The notes below the pieces were generated by a model. The model was not told where the DNA came from. It searched no databases and worked only from the letters and a program-made list of their open reading frames with translations. Positions 53,069 to 61,110 of a stretch of DNA of 64,000 nt are shown here, piece after piece (the stretch's first letter is position 1; the number at the start of each line of letters is the position of its first letter). Origin of the DNA: Pseudomonadota bacterium. Its GTDB lineage: Bacteria > Desulfobacterota > Desulfobacteria > Desulfobacterales > Desulfobacteraceae. Location: NCBI GenBank assembly GCA_018821535.1, contig JAHJLV010000001.1:84777-148776 (forward strand). The letters run 5' to 3'. The position numbers and the translations under genes are program-made.

Positions 53069-53677
53069 GTGAAACGCGTATTTGATTTTTGTTTTGCTCT
53101 GGTGTTGTTTGTTATTCTGATTCCGGTGTTTATCATTATTTCATTTTTAGTCTGGCTTAAATTAGGATCACCGGTTCTATTCAGGCAGACCCGACCGGGC
53201 ATTCATGGTATCCCTTTTGTCCTTTATAAATTTCGTTCAATGACAGAAGAAAAAGATGCCCAAGGACAATTTTTGCCCGATGAACAAAGGTTTTCCAGAT
53301 TCAGCCGCCTTCTTCGGCAATCCAGCCTGGATGAACTGCCGGAACTTTTTAATGTGATAAAAGGGGATATGAGCCTGGTTGGGCCCCGGCCGCTTTTGAT
53401 GAAATATCTGGATTTATATAGTCCTGAACAGGCCCGGCGTCATGAAGTGACTCCCGGTATTACGGGCTGGGCACAGGTGAATGGCCGGAATCTGTTGAGT
53501 TGGGAAGATCGGTTTAAACTGGATGTCTGGTATGTGGACAATAAAAACATATGGCTGGATATAAAAATTCTTTTAAGGACAGTTTTACAGGTATATAAGC
53601 AGGAAGGTGTGAATCAGAAGGATCATGTGACAGTTCAGGAATTTACAGGGAATCAGGATAATGGCGGACAGATTTGA
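53069..53677 (+). CDS. pglC: Initiating phosphoglycosyl transferase, PglC type
   Basis: Encodes 202 aa from GTG 53069. The single re-entrant N-terminal helix (VFDFCFALVLFVILIPVFII), RQTRPGIHGIPF, KFRSMT, SSLDELPELFNVIKGDMSLVGPRPL with the catalytic Asp88-Glu89 pair and VTPGITGWAQVNGRN are diagnostic of the small monotopic PglC group (about 200 aa, without the extra N-terminal domains of WcaJ/WbaP). It moves diNAcBac-1-P (or a similar sugar phosphate) to undecaprenyl phosphate. The next gene starts inside its 3' end. Confidence 0.93.
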   Translation: MKRVFDFCFALVLFVILIPVFIIISFLVWLKLGSPVLFRQTRPGIHGIPFVLYKFRSMTEEKDAQGQFLPDEQRFSRFSRLLRQSSLDELPELFNVIKGDMSLVGPRPLLMKYLDLYSPEQARRHEVTPGITGWAQVNGRNLLSWEDRFKLDVWYVDNKNIWLDIKILLRTVLQVYKQEGVNQKDHVTVQEFTGNQDNGGQI

Positions 53678-54062
53678 AAAATGGGAATATCCGGAAATTA
53701 TTGATGGAAAACCAACCCGATACAACTGGGTTGTCCAGGCGTCCGACAGGTTGACATTGGGTTTCAAGACAGATATCGGCGCATTTACCTATATCAATGC
53801 CACGCATGAAGTGGAGATTCAGGAACATGTGCAGGTGGGGTCTCACTGCTCAATCTATTCTGTTTCAACCATTGATGGAAAAGCCGGAAAAGTCACGTTA
53901 ATGAAAAACTGTGCCATTGGAAGTCATACCACAATAATGCCGGGGGTTACCGTGGGTGAAAATTCAATTATTGGCGCTCATAGTTTTTTAAACAGGGATA
54001 TCCCGGCGAATGTGATTGCCTTTGGTGTTCCAGCCAGGGTGGTCAGAAAAATTGGAGAGTGA
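53661..54062 (+). CDS. Short hexapeptide-repeat acyltransferase
   Basis: Encodes 133 aa, overlapping pglC by 17 bp. Left-handed beta-helix turns: KTDIGAFTYINATHEVEIQE, HVQVGSHCSIYSVS, KNCAIGSHTTIMPGVTVGEN, IIGAHSFLNRDIP, ending AFGVPARVVRKIGE. It is much shorter than PglD (about 200 aa) because the nucleotide-sugar-binding N-terminal half is missing. Placed between PglC and a PglE-type aminotransferase, it should acetylate the UDP-4-amino-sugar; similar short acyltransferases occur with 4-amino-deoxysugars (QdtC/WbpD-like). Confidence 0.87.
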   Translation: MADRFEKWEYPEIIDGKPTRYNWVVQASDRLTLGFKTDIGAFTYINATHEVEIQEHVQVGSHCSIYSVSTIDGKAGKVTLMKNCAIGSHTTIMPGVTVGENSIIGAHSFLNRDIPANVIAFGVPARVVRKIGE

Positions 54063-54063
54063 T

Positions 54064-55254
54064 ATGGAGTTTGCACCATGGCCCTTTTTTGGAGATGAAG
54101 AAATACAGGCATCTCTAAGGGTATTAAAGTCTGGGAAGGTGAATCAGTGGACAGGCACTGAAACCGTTTCATTTGAAAATGAATTTTCCAGTTATATCGG
54201 AACCCGGTATGCAGTTGCTTTGGCCAATGGAAGTCTGGCCCTTGATTTAGCTCTGATGGCCCTTGAAATTGGAAAGGGAGATGAGGTTGTTGTAACACCT
54301 CGTTCATTTGTTGCTTCTGTCAGTTGTGTCTGCCTGAGGGGGGCAACACCTGTTTTTGTGGACGTAGACCCGGAAACACAGAACATTACTTTTGAGAATA
54401 TTTCAAAAGCAGTCAGCCAGAGGACAAAGGCGGTCATATTGGTTCATCTGGCAGGGTGGCCGGGTGAATTGGAAAAAATTCAAACCTTTTGTCAGCAAAA
54501 AGGCATTGCCCTGATCGAGGATTGTGCCCAGGCACATGGGGCGTCCTTTGCAGGCAAAAAAGCTGGAAGTTTCGGAGATTGCTCAATTTATTCCTTCTGT
54601 CAGGACAAAATCATGACCACGGGTGGTGAAGGCGGCATGTTGTTAACAAACCAAAAAGAAATATGGGAAAAGGTATGGAGTTTTAAAGATCACGGCAAAA
54701 AATATGACAAGGCCTTTTCTAAAGGCAAGGAACCTGGGTTTCATTGGGCAATTGAAAGTTTTGGAACCAACTGCCGAATGACAGAATTGCAGTCAGCCAT
54801 TGGACGGGTGATGCTCAAAAAACTGGATACCTGGGTGGAAACAAGAAGGCAGTATGCTGATTTGCTGACAGAAGGATTTAAAAAAATTCCCGGATTACGG
54901 GTGACTGTGCCACCTCCTGAGATTTATCACTCGTATTATAAATATTATGTTTTTGTTAACCCGGAGGAATTGAAAGAAACCTGGACCCGTAATTCTATAA
55001 TCAAAGCATTGAATGAAAAAAATATTCCCTGTATCACAGGAAGCTGTCCGGAAATATATCGGGAAAATGCATTCAAAAACGGTTTATATAGACTTCATGG
55101 CACCTCCGAAAACAAAGATGAGAACTATCTTCCTGTTGCAAGACAACTGGGGGAGACTTCGATCATGTTTATGGTTCATCCGACCTTGACACTGGAGTCC
55201 ATCCACTATGTACTGGATCAGGTAAGGGATGTGATGAAAAAGGCATGCCGGTGA
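54064..55254 (+). CDS. PglE-type PLP aminotransferase (DegT/DnrJ/EryC1 family)
   Basis: Encodes 396 aa from ATG 54064, right after GGAGAG; the frame is open upstream within the acyltransferase gene. GKVNQWTGTETVSFENEFS, FVDVDPETQNI, LIEDCAQAHGASFAGKKAG and YSFCQDKIMTTGGEGGML (PLP-binding Lys) are family landmarks. It aminates the 4-keto product of the WbpM/PglF enzyme. With the acyltransferase and PglC this makes a complete diNAcBac-like start module. The 3' neighbour is Wzx, 18 bp away. Confidence 0.9.
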   Translation: MEFAPWPFFGDEEIQASLRVLKSGKVNQWTGTETVSFENEFSSYIGTRYAVALANGSLALDLALMALEIGKGDEVVVTPRSFVASVSCVCLRGATPVFVDVDPETQNITFENISKAVSQRTKAVILVHLAGWPGELEKIQTFCQQKGIALIEDCAQAHGASFAGKKAGSFGDCSIYSFCQDKIMTTGGEGGMLLTNQKEIWEKVWSFKDHGKKYDKAFSKGKEPGFHWAIESFGTNCRMTELQSAIGRVMLKKLDTWVETRRQYADLLTEGFKKIPGLRVTVPPPEIYHSYYKYYVFVNPEELKETWTRNSIIKALNEKNIPCITGSCPEIYRENAFKNGLYRLHGTSENKDENYLPVARQLGETSIMFMVHPTLTLESIHYVLDQVRDVMKKACR

Positions 55255-55272
55255 AATGATTTTCAGCAACCC

Positions 55273-56577
55273 ATGAAACATTTTACTGCGGAAACAATAT
55301 GGGTAGGGATAGGGGTCTTTCTCCCGACTATTGCTACTTTTGTGGGGGTTCGGCTGCTGACCGCTGCCATGTCTCCGGATGAATATGGCAGGCTGGCATT
55401 AGGTATCAGTGTTTCCATGGGGCTGGTTTATTCAATCGGAGTCGGCCTTTGGAGTACAGTCACCCGTTTTTTCCCAGTGGCTAAGGAAGATGGGAATGCA
55501 GACTGGTATTGGAGAGTAATACGCAGATCCCTTTTGTCCTTATCCGGTCTGTTTGTTTGTGCCGGACTGCTGGTCTGGCTGATTTTAAGCGTTTTGGGTG
55601 TTGGTTTTTATGAAACCTGCTTCTGGATTCTGGCACTGATTTTTGGAGGGATTCAAGTTGTCGGTGAGACTGGCAGTGCACTTCAAAATGCTGCAAGAAA
55701 CCGGAAAATATTCAGCATACATCAGAATCTTATGGGTTGGGGACGTTTTCTGGGAGCCTGGCTTATCATTCAATACTGGATTCCAGGAGCCCTTGGTGCA
55801 ATGCTGGGTTTTATAACAGCAGCCTTTGCTGTTATGATTTCTCAGCGCTATTGGGTTAAAAAAAAAATACTGCAGCAGTGGTCTGATACAAAAAGCCAAA
55901 AAGATACATCAAAAGCGTTTTTTAATTATTTAAAACCGCTGGCATACACTGGAATTTTTATCTGGATACAGCTTTTTGCAGACCGGTGGGCACTTAAATC
56001 GTTTGTCACGCTCGAAGATGTTGGGATTTATTTTGCCTTATACCAGATATCCTATGCTCCGGCGCTGTATTGTTCAAATTTTCTATTTCATCTTCTGGGG
56101 CCGGTATTCTTTGAAAAAGCCGGGGATGGCCATGATCATGAGCGTGTTGGATTAACTGCCAAACTGAATGAAAGAATCGTATTTTTTATTCTGATTTTGG
56201 TGCTCATTGGCGTTGGAATCGCTTTTTGGGCAGGGCCATATTTTTGTTCCCTGTTAATAGATTCTCAATATCAAAAAGGGTATTGGGCCTTCCCATGGCT
56301 GGTTGCCAGCAGTGGGATATATGCAGTTGGCCAGCAGTTTTTGATGTCGGTTTACAGTGGGGTGGATACCGGAATGATAATACCATTTCGGATTGTCACG
56401 ACAGTGTTGGCCGTTGTGTGCTATATGCTGGGTGGAATGATTTACGGGTTTGAGGGCATTGTTGCAGGGGGGATGATTTTTTCAATACTGTATCTATGCC
56501 TGTCATTCTTGCTGCATAAACAGATGGGACCGCCCGGACTGAAATTGCCGGATCAGGGAAATCATATTCCATTATAA
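55273..56577 (+). CDS. wzx: Oligosaccharide flippase (Wzx, MOP superfamily)
   Basis: Encodes 434 aa with about 12-14 hydrophobic helices. The N-terminus (WVGIGVFLPTIATFVGVRLL, MSPDEYGRLALGISV) is the polysaccharide-biosynthesis Wzx/RfbX pattern, and LEDVGIYFALYQISY plus YSGVDTGMIIPFRI recur in the second half. It flips undecaprenyl-PP-linked repeat units to the periplasmic side. Its presence beside a Wzm/Wzt exporter in the same cluster means two export routes. Confidence 0.88.
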   Translation: MKHFTAETIWVGIGVFLPTIATFVGVRLLTAAMSPDEYGRLALGISVSMGLVYSIGVGLWSTVTRFFPVAKEDGNADWYWRVIRRSLLSLSGLFVCAGLLVWLILSVLGVGFYETCFWILALIFGGIQVVGETGSALQNAARNRKIFSIHQNLMGWGRFLGAWLIIQYWIPGALGAMLGFITAAFAVMISQRYWVKKKILQQWSDTKSQKDTSKAFFNYLKPLAYTGIFIWIQLFADRWALKSFVTLEDVGIYFALYQISYAPALYCSNFLFHLLGPVFFEKAGDGHDHERVGLTAKLNERIVFFILILVLIGVGIAFWAGPYFCSLLIDSQYQKGYWAFPWLVASSGIYAVGQQFLMSVYSGVDTGMIIPFRIVTTVLAVVCYMLGGMIYGFEGIVAGGMIFSILYLCLSFLLHKQMGPPGLKLPDQGNHIPL

Positions 56578-56612
56578 CCGTGAACATTGTTTAATTAAAA
56601 GCAGGTTACAAA

Positions 56613-57320
56613 GTGAGTATTTTAGTTGATCATTATAATAAACTGTGGGAAGTAAGCTATATTCCGCCCTATGTTACCTCATTGCTTCCATTGCTTGAGG
56701 AGCTGAATCTGTCAAGCGAAACCAAAGTATTGGATATTGCCTGTGGAAACGGTGTGATTGGCAAATATCTGATAGACAGGTTTGATTGTAAAATCTGGGG
56801 GACGGATATTTCTGATGTGGCTCTGGAACAGTGTGAAGAAATTGGATATACCACAGAACGGGTGGACCTGGAACAGGAAAAAATGCCTTTTCCTGAACAC
56901 AAGTTTGATCTGGTCATATTAAGTGCCATGCTTGAACACGTCATGGAACCGGACAAGATCGTTAAAATGGCCTATCAGAAGCTTTTACCAGGCGGTCGTG
57001 TTGTTATCCTGACTCCAAATGTTGTCTGGTGTTTTAATCGAATCCTTTTTTTGATGGGGAAATGGGATCATCCCCTTATGGGGGGGACAAAAGGTCATAT
57101 CAGCTATATGAACAAAAAACAGCTTCAACAGATACTGGTGAAGGCTGATTTTGAAAATTTGAACTGGAATTATTCTGTTTTTTGTGTTGCGGGAAACTCA
57201 GATTTCTGTACAAAAGGGATCAGCGGATGGTTTATTCAGCGGTTAAATAATCTGCGGGTTCGATTGTGGCATTCTTTTTTTGCATTTAATTATATTGTGA
57301 TTGCTCAAAAACCAACCTAA
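56613..57320 (+). CDS. Class I SAM-dependent methyltransferase
   Basis: Encodes 235 aa from GTG 56613. KVLDIACGNGVIGKYL is the SAM loop, GTDISDVALEQCEE strand 2, FDLVILSAMLEHVMEPDKIV the E-H block and GRVVILTPNVVW the next strand. A Methyltransf_11/25 protein, likely to methylate the glycan or act on a related small molecule. It follows wzx by 35 bp and precedes a glycosyltransferase. Confidence 0.85.
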   Translation: MSILVDHYNKLWEVSYIPPYVTSLLPLLEELNLSSETKVLDIACGNGVIGKYLIDRFDCKIWGTDISDVALEQCEEIGYTTERVDLEQEKMPFPEHKFDLVILSAMLEHVMEPDKIVKMAYQKLLPGGRVVILTPNVVWCFNRILFLMGKWDHPLMGGTKGHISYMNKKQLQQILVKADFENLNWNYSVFCVAGNSDFCTKGISGWFIQRLNNLRVRLWHSFFAFNYIVIAQKPT

Positions 57321-57387
57321 AGCAGATATTATAGATAGAATTCAGTTAAGTTGAGCCGCATATTTTTTAGATAAGGTTAAATTCGGA

Positions 57388-58536
57388 ATGAAGGTTTTAC
57401 ATTTAGTAAAGACAACTGCAGGAGCGACATGGGCGCTGCTGCAGATGGGAGAATTGGTAAAACAGGGCGTTGAAGTTCATGTTGCATTGCCTTCATATTC
57501 AGGAAAAGCGCCTTTGTATCAAAAAGCAGGGATAACTGTTCATATCATTGATATGGATATTTCACTTCGATCCATTCGCAACATTTTCCCGATGATTAAA
57601 GCGTTCAGAAATTTACTAAATGAAATCCAACCGGATATTGTTCATTCTCATTTTTTCAGCACAACACTTGTTATGCGTCTGGCCATGAAAGGGCTCAAAA
57701 TCCCGAAAATTTTTCAGGTTCCCGGCCCTTTGCATCTGGAATATTTTTTTTTCAGATGGCTTGAAATACAGGTATCAGATAAAAATGATTACTGGATAGG
57801 TTCCTGTGAGTGGACAAAAAAAAAGTACGAATCCATATTATACAAACATCTATTAACAGATGAAAAACGAGTATATCTGTCATATTATGGTACGGATATC
57901 ACACCGTTTGTCCGATCGGACATGACATATCTTCGCAATGAACTGGGAGTGCCTGGCGTCACAAAAATTATTGGTATGGTTGCATACATGTACCCGCCTA
58001 AATATTATATCGGCCAGAAGAGAGGTTTGAAGGGCCATGAAGATCTGATCGATGCAGTGTCTATTGTCAGGAAAAAATATCAGAATGTGAAACTGGTTTT
58101 TGTTGGCGGAGCATGGGCAGGGGCAGACCGGTATGAAAAAAAAGTGATCGCATATGGCCAAAAAAAACTTGGCAATAATGTCTTTTTTTTAGGGACACGT
58201 TCAGATGTTGTAAAACTTTATTCTGGTTTTGATATTGCCGTGCATCCTTCCCATTCAGAAAATGTCGGCGGTGCTGTTGAGTCACTTTTAATGAATATCC
58301 CAACCATAACCTCTAACGTGGGAGGATTTCCTGATTTAATAAAACATAAAGAAACCGGATTGCTTGCTGAATCAAAAAATGTATCTGATCTTGCTCAAAA
58401 AATTCTGTTTTATCTGGAGTTCCCGCAGATTGCCCGGCAGAACAGTGAAAAGGGAAGAGCTCTTGCCAGGTATCTGTTTGACATAAAAAGGACTTCAAAA
58501 GAAATTAATGGTATCTACCAGACAATTCTGACATAG
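57388..58536 (+). CDS. Glycosyltransferase family 4-type (GT-B)
   Basis: Encodes 382 aa. VLHLVKTTAGATWALLQMGE opens the acceptor domain; HSHFFSTTLVMRLA and FQVPGPLHLEYFFF are common in the subgroup. The donor site has LKGHEDLIDAVSIVRKKY, FDIAVHPSHSENVGGAVESLLMNIPTITSNVGG. It transfers an unknown sugar to the lipid-linked unit in the cytoplasm. Upstream 67 bp are non-coding and AT-rich, without a convincing promoter. Confidence 0.88.
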   Translation: MKVLHLVKTTAGATWALLQMGELVKQGVEVHVALPSYSGKAPLYQKAGITVHIIDMDISLRSIRNIFPMIKAFRNLLNEIQPDIVHSHFFSTTLVMRLAMKGLKIPKIFQVPGPLHLEYFFFRWLEIQVSDKNDYWIGSCEWTKKKYESILYKHLLTDEKRVYLSYYGTDITPFVRSDMTYLRNELGVPGVTKIIGMVAYMYPPKYYIGQKRGLKGHEDLIDAVSIVRKKYQNVKLVFVGGAWAGADRYEKKVIAYGQKKLGNNVFFLGTRSDVVKLYSGFDIAVHPSHSENVGGAVESLLMNIPTITSNVGGFPDLIKHKETGLLAESKNVSDLAQKILFYLEFPQIARQNSEKGRALARYLFDIKRTSKEINGIYQTILT

Positions 58537-58585
58537 TTTAAAGGAATGTACAGTTGTCTTGATATGAACTCAGCGGAAAAAAATT

Positions 58586-59749
58586 ATGAAGATCACTAAA
58601 TATATGGATAAAATCAGTGCGGATAACCTGCTGTTTTTTTTTATTGCAGCAACGTTTGCATGTTTTCCGCTTGGAACAGCAGCTCCTCTGATTTCAATCG
58701 CATGTGCCTTTGCGGTTTTTCTTTTTTCAGGAAAATTTTTAACATGCAGGGTGTATAAGAAAAGATGGTTTATAACTGCCTTGATATTCGTAACTCTTCC
58801 CTGGATCGGTCTGTTGTATTCAAAAAATTTGGATTTGGGGATTGATTATGCGTTAAAGACGAAATACTGGATAGCTGTTTTTCTGACAGCAGCCATTGTG
58901 TTTAACAGAAAAAATATGAAAATGATCATTATTGCTTTTTGGGCAAGCCTTCTGGCAAGCAGCGTTGTAGCATTTTTTCAATATATTGAAATACTTCCCA
59001 TTCCCGAATCCAGTTTTTTAGGGTTTGGGACGGTGTATACGGTGTTATCAATGTATTTGATCATAGGGATCATGATGGCTTCATATTATTATCGAAACTG
59101 CACGCGCACGGTTGAGAAAATTATGATGATTCTATTGATGGTGGCTTTTTTCTTTCACCTGGCTGTTCTTAATGGAAGAAACGGATATCTGGTTTTGTTT
59201 CTGGTGTCTCCTTTGATTGTGCATAATTTGACTTCAAAACTGTCGATTTCAATAAAACTGGTGACGTTTTTAATGTTAATCGGAATGCTGGCACTATCTC
59301 CGGTTGTCCAGCAAAGAACCAAAATGACATTGGACCATTTGAAGCGTACGGATGTCATTATGGAAGGAAAATTTGATCCACTGTTTCCACGGCCTTTCAT
59401 GTTTCATCAGACATTTAAAATGATTGCCCAAAGTCCGATTATCGGTATTGGAACAGGCAGCCTGAAATATTATACACAAGAAACAGGGCATGTGGTGAAT
59501 CATCCGCATAACAGCATGTTATATATGCAGGTAAGCTTTGGTATTCTGGGGACCCTCTCATTTTTCTGGTTATTTGGGACAATGTTTTGGATTTCATATA
59601 AAAACAAAGACACACCGTCAGGGTTTTTTGCATTCAGTATCTGCATGGTGATATTTTTAGGCGGTTTTTTCGATACGCTGATTATAAACGCAGGGACCAG
59701 CCTTTTGCTTCCAATGGGATATGGAATATTGAATCATCTGGATGCCTGA
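58586..59749 (+). CDS. O-antigen ligase family membrane protein (WaaL-like)
   Basis: Encodes 387 aa with about ten membrane helices (NLLFFFIAATFACFPLGTAA, YWIAVFLTAAIVF and others). The long periplasmic loop region has LNGRNGYLVLFL, and then IIGIGTGSLKYYTQET and VNHPHNSMLYMQVSFGILG: the His-x-x-H-N-x pattern of the Wzy_C/WaaL ligases. It should attach the finished polymer or oligosaccharide to its acceptor (lipid A core or a protein). It is the last obvious glycan gene of the cluster. Confidence 0.87.
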   Translation: MKITKYMDKISADNLLFFFIAATFACFPLGTAAPLISIACAFAVFLFSGKFLTCRVYKKRWFITALIFVTLPWIGLLYSKNLDLGIDYALKTKYWIAVFLTAAIVFNRKNMKMIIIAFWASLLASSVVAFFQYIEILPIPESSFLGFGTVYTVLSMYLIIGIMMASYYYRNCTRTVEKIMMILLMVAFFFHLAVLNGRNGYLVLFLVSPLIVHNLTSKLSISIKLVTFLMLIGMLALSPVVQQRTKMTLDHLKRTDVIMEGKFDPLFPRPFMFHQTFKMIAQSPIIGIGTGSLKYYTQETGHVVNHPHNSMLYMQVSFGILGTLSFFWLFGTMFWISYKNKDTPSGFFAFSICMVIFLGGFFDTLIINAGTSLLLPMGYGILNHLDA

Positions 59750-59880
59750 AGCAAAAAAAAACAATTTTTTTTAAAAAAAAGTGCAAAACTAGGGGTTTTC
59801 ACGGATTGAAATGATCGCATAATTGGTATAGGTCTTTAGTATGAATCAGGGCACACCTTATTATGAAAAGGAGATGCACA

Positions 59881-60159
59881 ATGAAATTATTTAAAAAAAC
59901 CTCAGTTTTGATTTTAGTTGCGATGTTGTTTGTTGTAATGATCCAGCCTGTCATGGCCAGTAAAGGAAAAGTGAATATCAACACGGCTGCAAAAAATGAG
60001 CTGTTAATGCTCAAGCATGTGGGGGATAAAATTGCAGACAAGATCATAGAGTACCGTAAAGAAAATCCGTTTCAGAAGCCAGAAGATATCATGCAGGTGA
60101 AGGGTATTGGTGAAAAAGTGTTTGAAGCGAACAAAGATATAATTGTGGTGAAAGATTAA
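59881..60159 (+). CDS. comEA: ComEA-like secreted helix-hairpin-helix protein
   Basis: Encodes 92 aa from ATG 59881, which follows AAAAGGAG; an earlier in-frame ATG at 59863 lacks such a site. Residues 1-27 are a signal peptide (KLFKKTSVLILVAMLFVVM, then PVMA-SKG). The rest is a ComEA helix-hairpin-helix pair: VNINTAAKNELLMLKHVGDKIADKIIEYR and KPEDIMQVKGIGEKVFEANKD. Such proteins bind DNA outside the inner membrane. A terminator 84 bp downstream ends its transcript, so it is probably a separate unit from the glycan genes. Confidence 0.88.
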   Translation: MKLFKKTSVLILVAMLFVVMIQPVMASKGKVNINTAAKNELLMLKHVGDKIADKIIEYRKENPFQKPEDIMQVKGIGEKVFEANKDIIVVKD

Positions 60160-60242
60160 TAAAAAATATTTTATTGCGCCCTGATTTGAAGTTCTTTTTA
60201 AAAGTATAAACTTGATATAGATAAGTTTTGTATTATTATCTG

Positions 60243-60275
60243 AACCATGCTGCCAAAAGGCAGCATGGTTTTTCT
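60243..60275 (+). terminator. Rho-independent terminator after the comEA-like gene
   Basis: A 12-bp perfect stem, AACCATGCTGCC (60243-60254) with GGCAGCATGGTT (60259-60270), has an AAAA loop and is followed by a T-run (60269-60273 TTTTT, then CT). This is the strongest intrinsic terminator that I see in the window. It separates the comEA-like gene from the DUF2760/Hsp70 pair, which therefore need their own promoter or read-through. Confidence 0.9.
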
Positions 60276-60292
60276 ATATCCGGGCGGATTTG

Positions 60293-61081
60293 ATGAATAA
60301 GGAGAGGATTCAGGCATTGGAAATTTCAAAAAGGTATTCAAAAAGATCATTCTGGGTGATAACGCTTCTTTTTATGCTGATTGCTGCAGGTGTCAGCGCG
60401 GAATTGTATTTTGGTATAGAGTGGGTGTTGAATCATTTTTCAAGAGGCGTTGCCCAGGATGCGGTTTTAAAAAAGGTTTCTTTTCTGGTTGATTATATAG
60501 AATGGGCTGATCTGCATCTATATAAAATTGTGATTCCGGCAGTGGTGGGTGTGATTTTAATCAAGGGGTGGATGCTTTGGCTGGTATTGAAATTATGCAT
60601 ATCCGGGATTTTTAAATTGTCTGATCCGACTCAAGAACCGGTCTTGGAGTCCGGTAAAAAGAAAAAAGATTTTATTGATCAAAGAATTGAGCAGGACAGA
60701 AAACGGCGTTTGTTTCTGCATACCTTATCTGTATTCCAAAGAGACGGCCGTCTGCTGGATTTTTTCCAGGAGGATTTAAGTTTGTATGAAGACGAACAGA
60801 TCGGGGCTGCTGTAAGAAGCATCCAGGAAGATTGCAAAAAAGCAGTTAAAAAATATATTGATCCAGAACCGGTGATCGAGGATGAAGAAGGCAGCCATAT
60901 CGTTGTTGAAAATGGGTTTGATATTGACTCAATTAAGTTGATTGGCAATATTTCTGGAAATCCCCCTTTTGAAGGAATTTTGCGGCACCGGGGCTGGAAA
61001 GCCGGGAAAAAAGAAATCCCCAAACTTTCCGATATCCAGGATTCAACCGTTATTACGCCCGCAGAAGTAGAAATACAATAA
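60293..61081 (+). CDS. DUF2760-domain membrane protein
   Basis: Encodes 262 aa from ATG 60293; a TTG just before is in frame. Two N-terminal membrane helices (FWVITLLFMLIAAGVSAELY and YKIVIPAVVGVILIKGWMLW) are followed by a cytoplasmic C-terminal domain: LLDFFQEDLSLYEDEQIGAA, AVKKYIDPEPV, IDSIKLIGNISG, PPFEGILRHRGW, and TPAEVEIQ. This matches DUF2760, which in many proteobacteria is encoded beside a long Hsp70-like gene, as here. The function is unknown; a membrane anchor or partner for the Hsp70 is the likely role. Confidence 0.85.
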   Translation: MNKERIQALEISKRYSKRSFWVITLLFMLIAAGVSAELYFGIEWVLNHFSRGVAQDAVLKKVSFLVDYIEWADLHLYKIVIPAVVGVILIKGWMLWLVLKLCISGIFKLSDPTQEPVLESGKKKKDFIDQRIEQDRKRRLFLHTLSVFQRDGRLLDFFQEDLSLYEDEQIGAAVRSIQEDCKKAVKKYIDPEPVIEDEEGSHIVVENGFDIDSIKLIGNISGNPPFEGILRHRGWKAGKKEIPKLSDIQDSTVITPAEVEIQ

Positions 61082-61110
61082 GATGAGCAAACGATTTTTT
61101 AGGAGTTGAT

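Noticed and set aside
59751..59785. A-run, CAA, T-run, then A-run after the O-antigen ligase gene
   Set aside because: It can fold into an A/T-only hairpin, but without G-C pairs a functional intrinsic terminator is doubtful.
59806..59832. TTGAAA ... TATAGG as promoter for the comEA-like gene
   Set aside because: The spacer is 15 bp and the -10 box is weak; not enough to list as a promoter.
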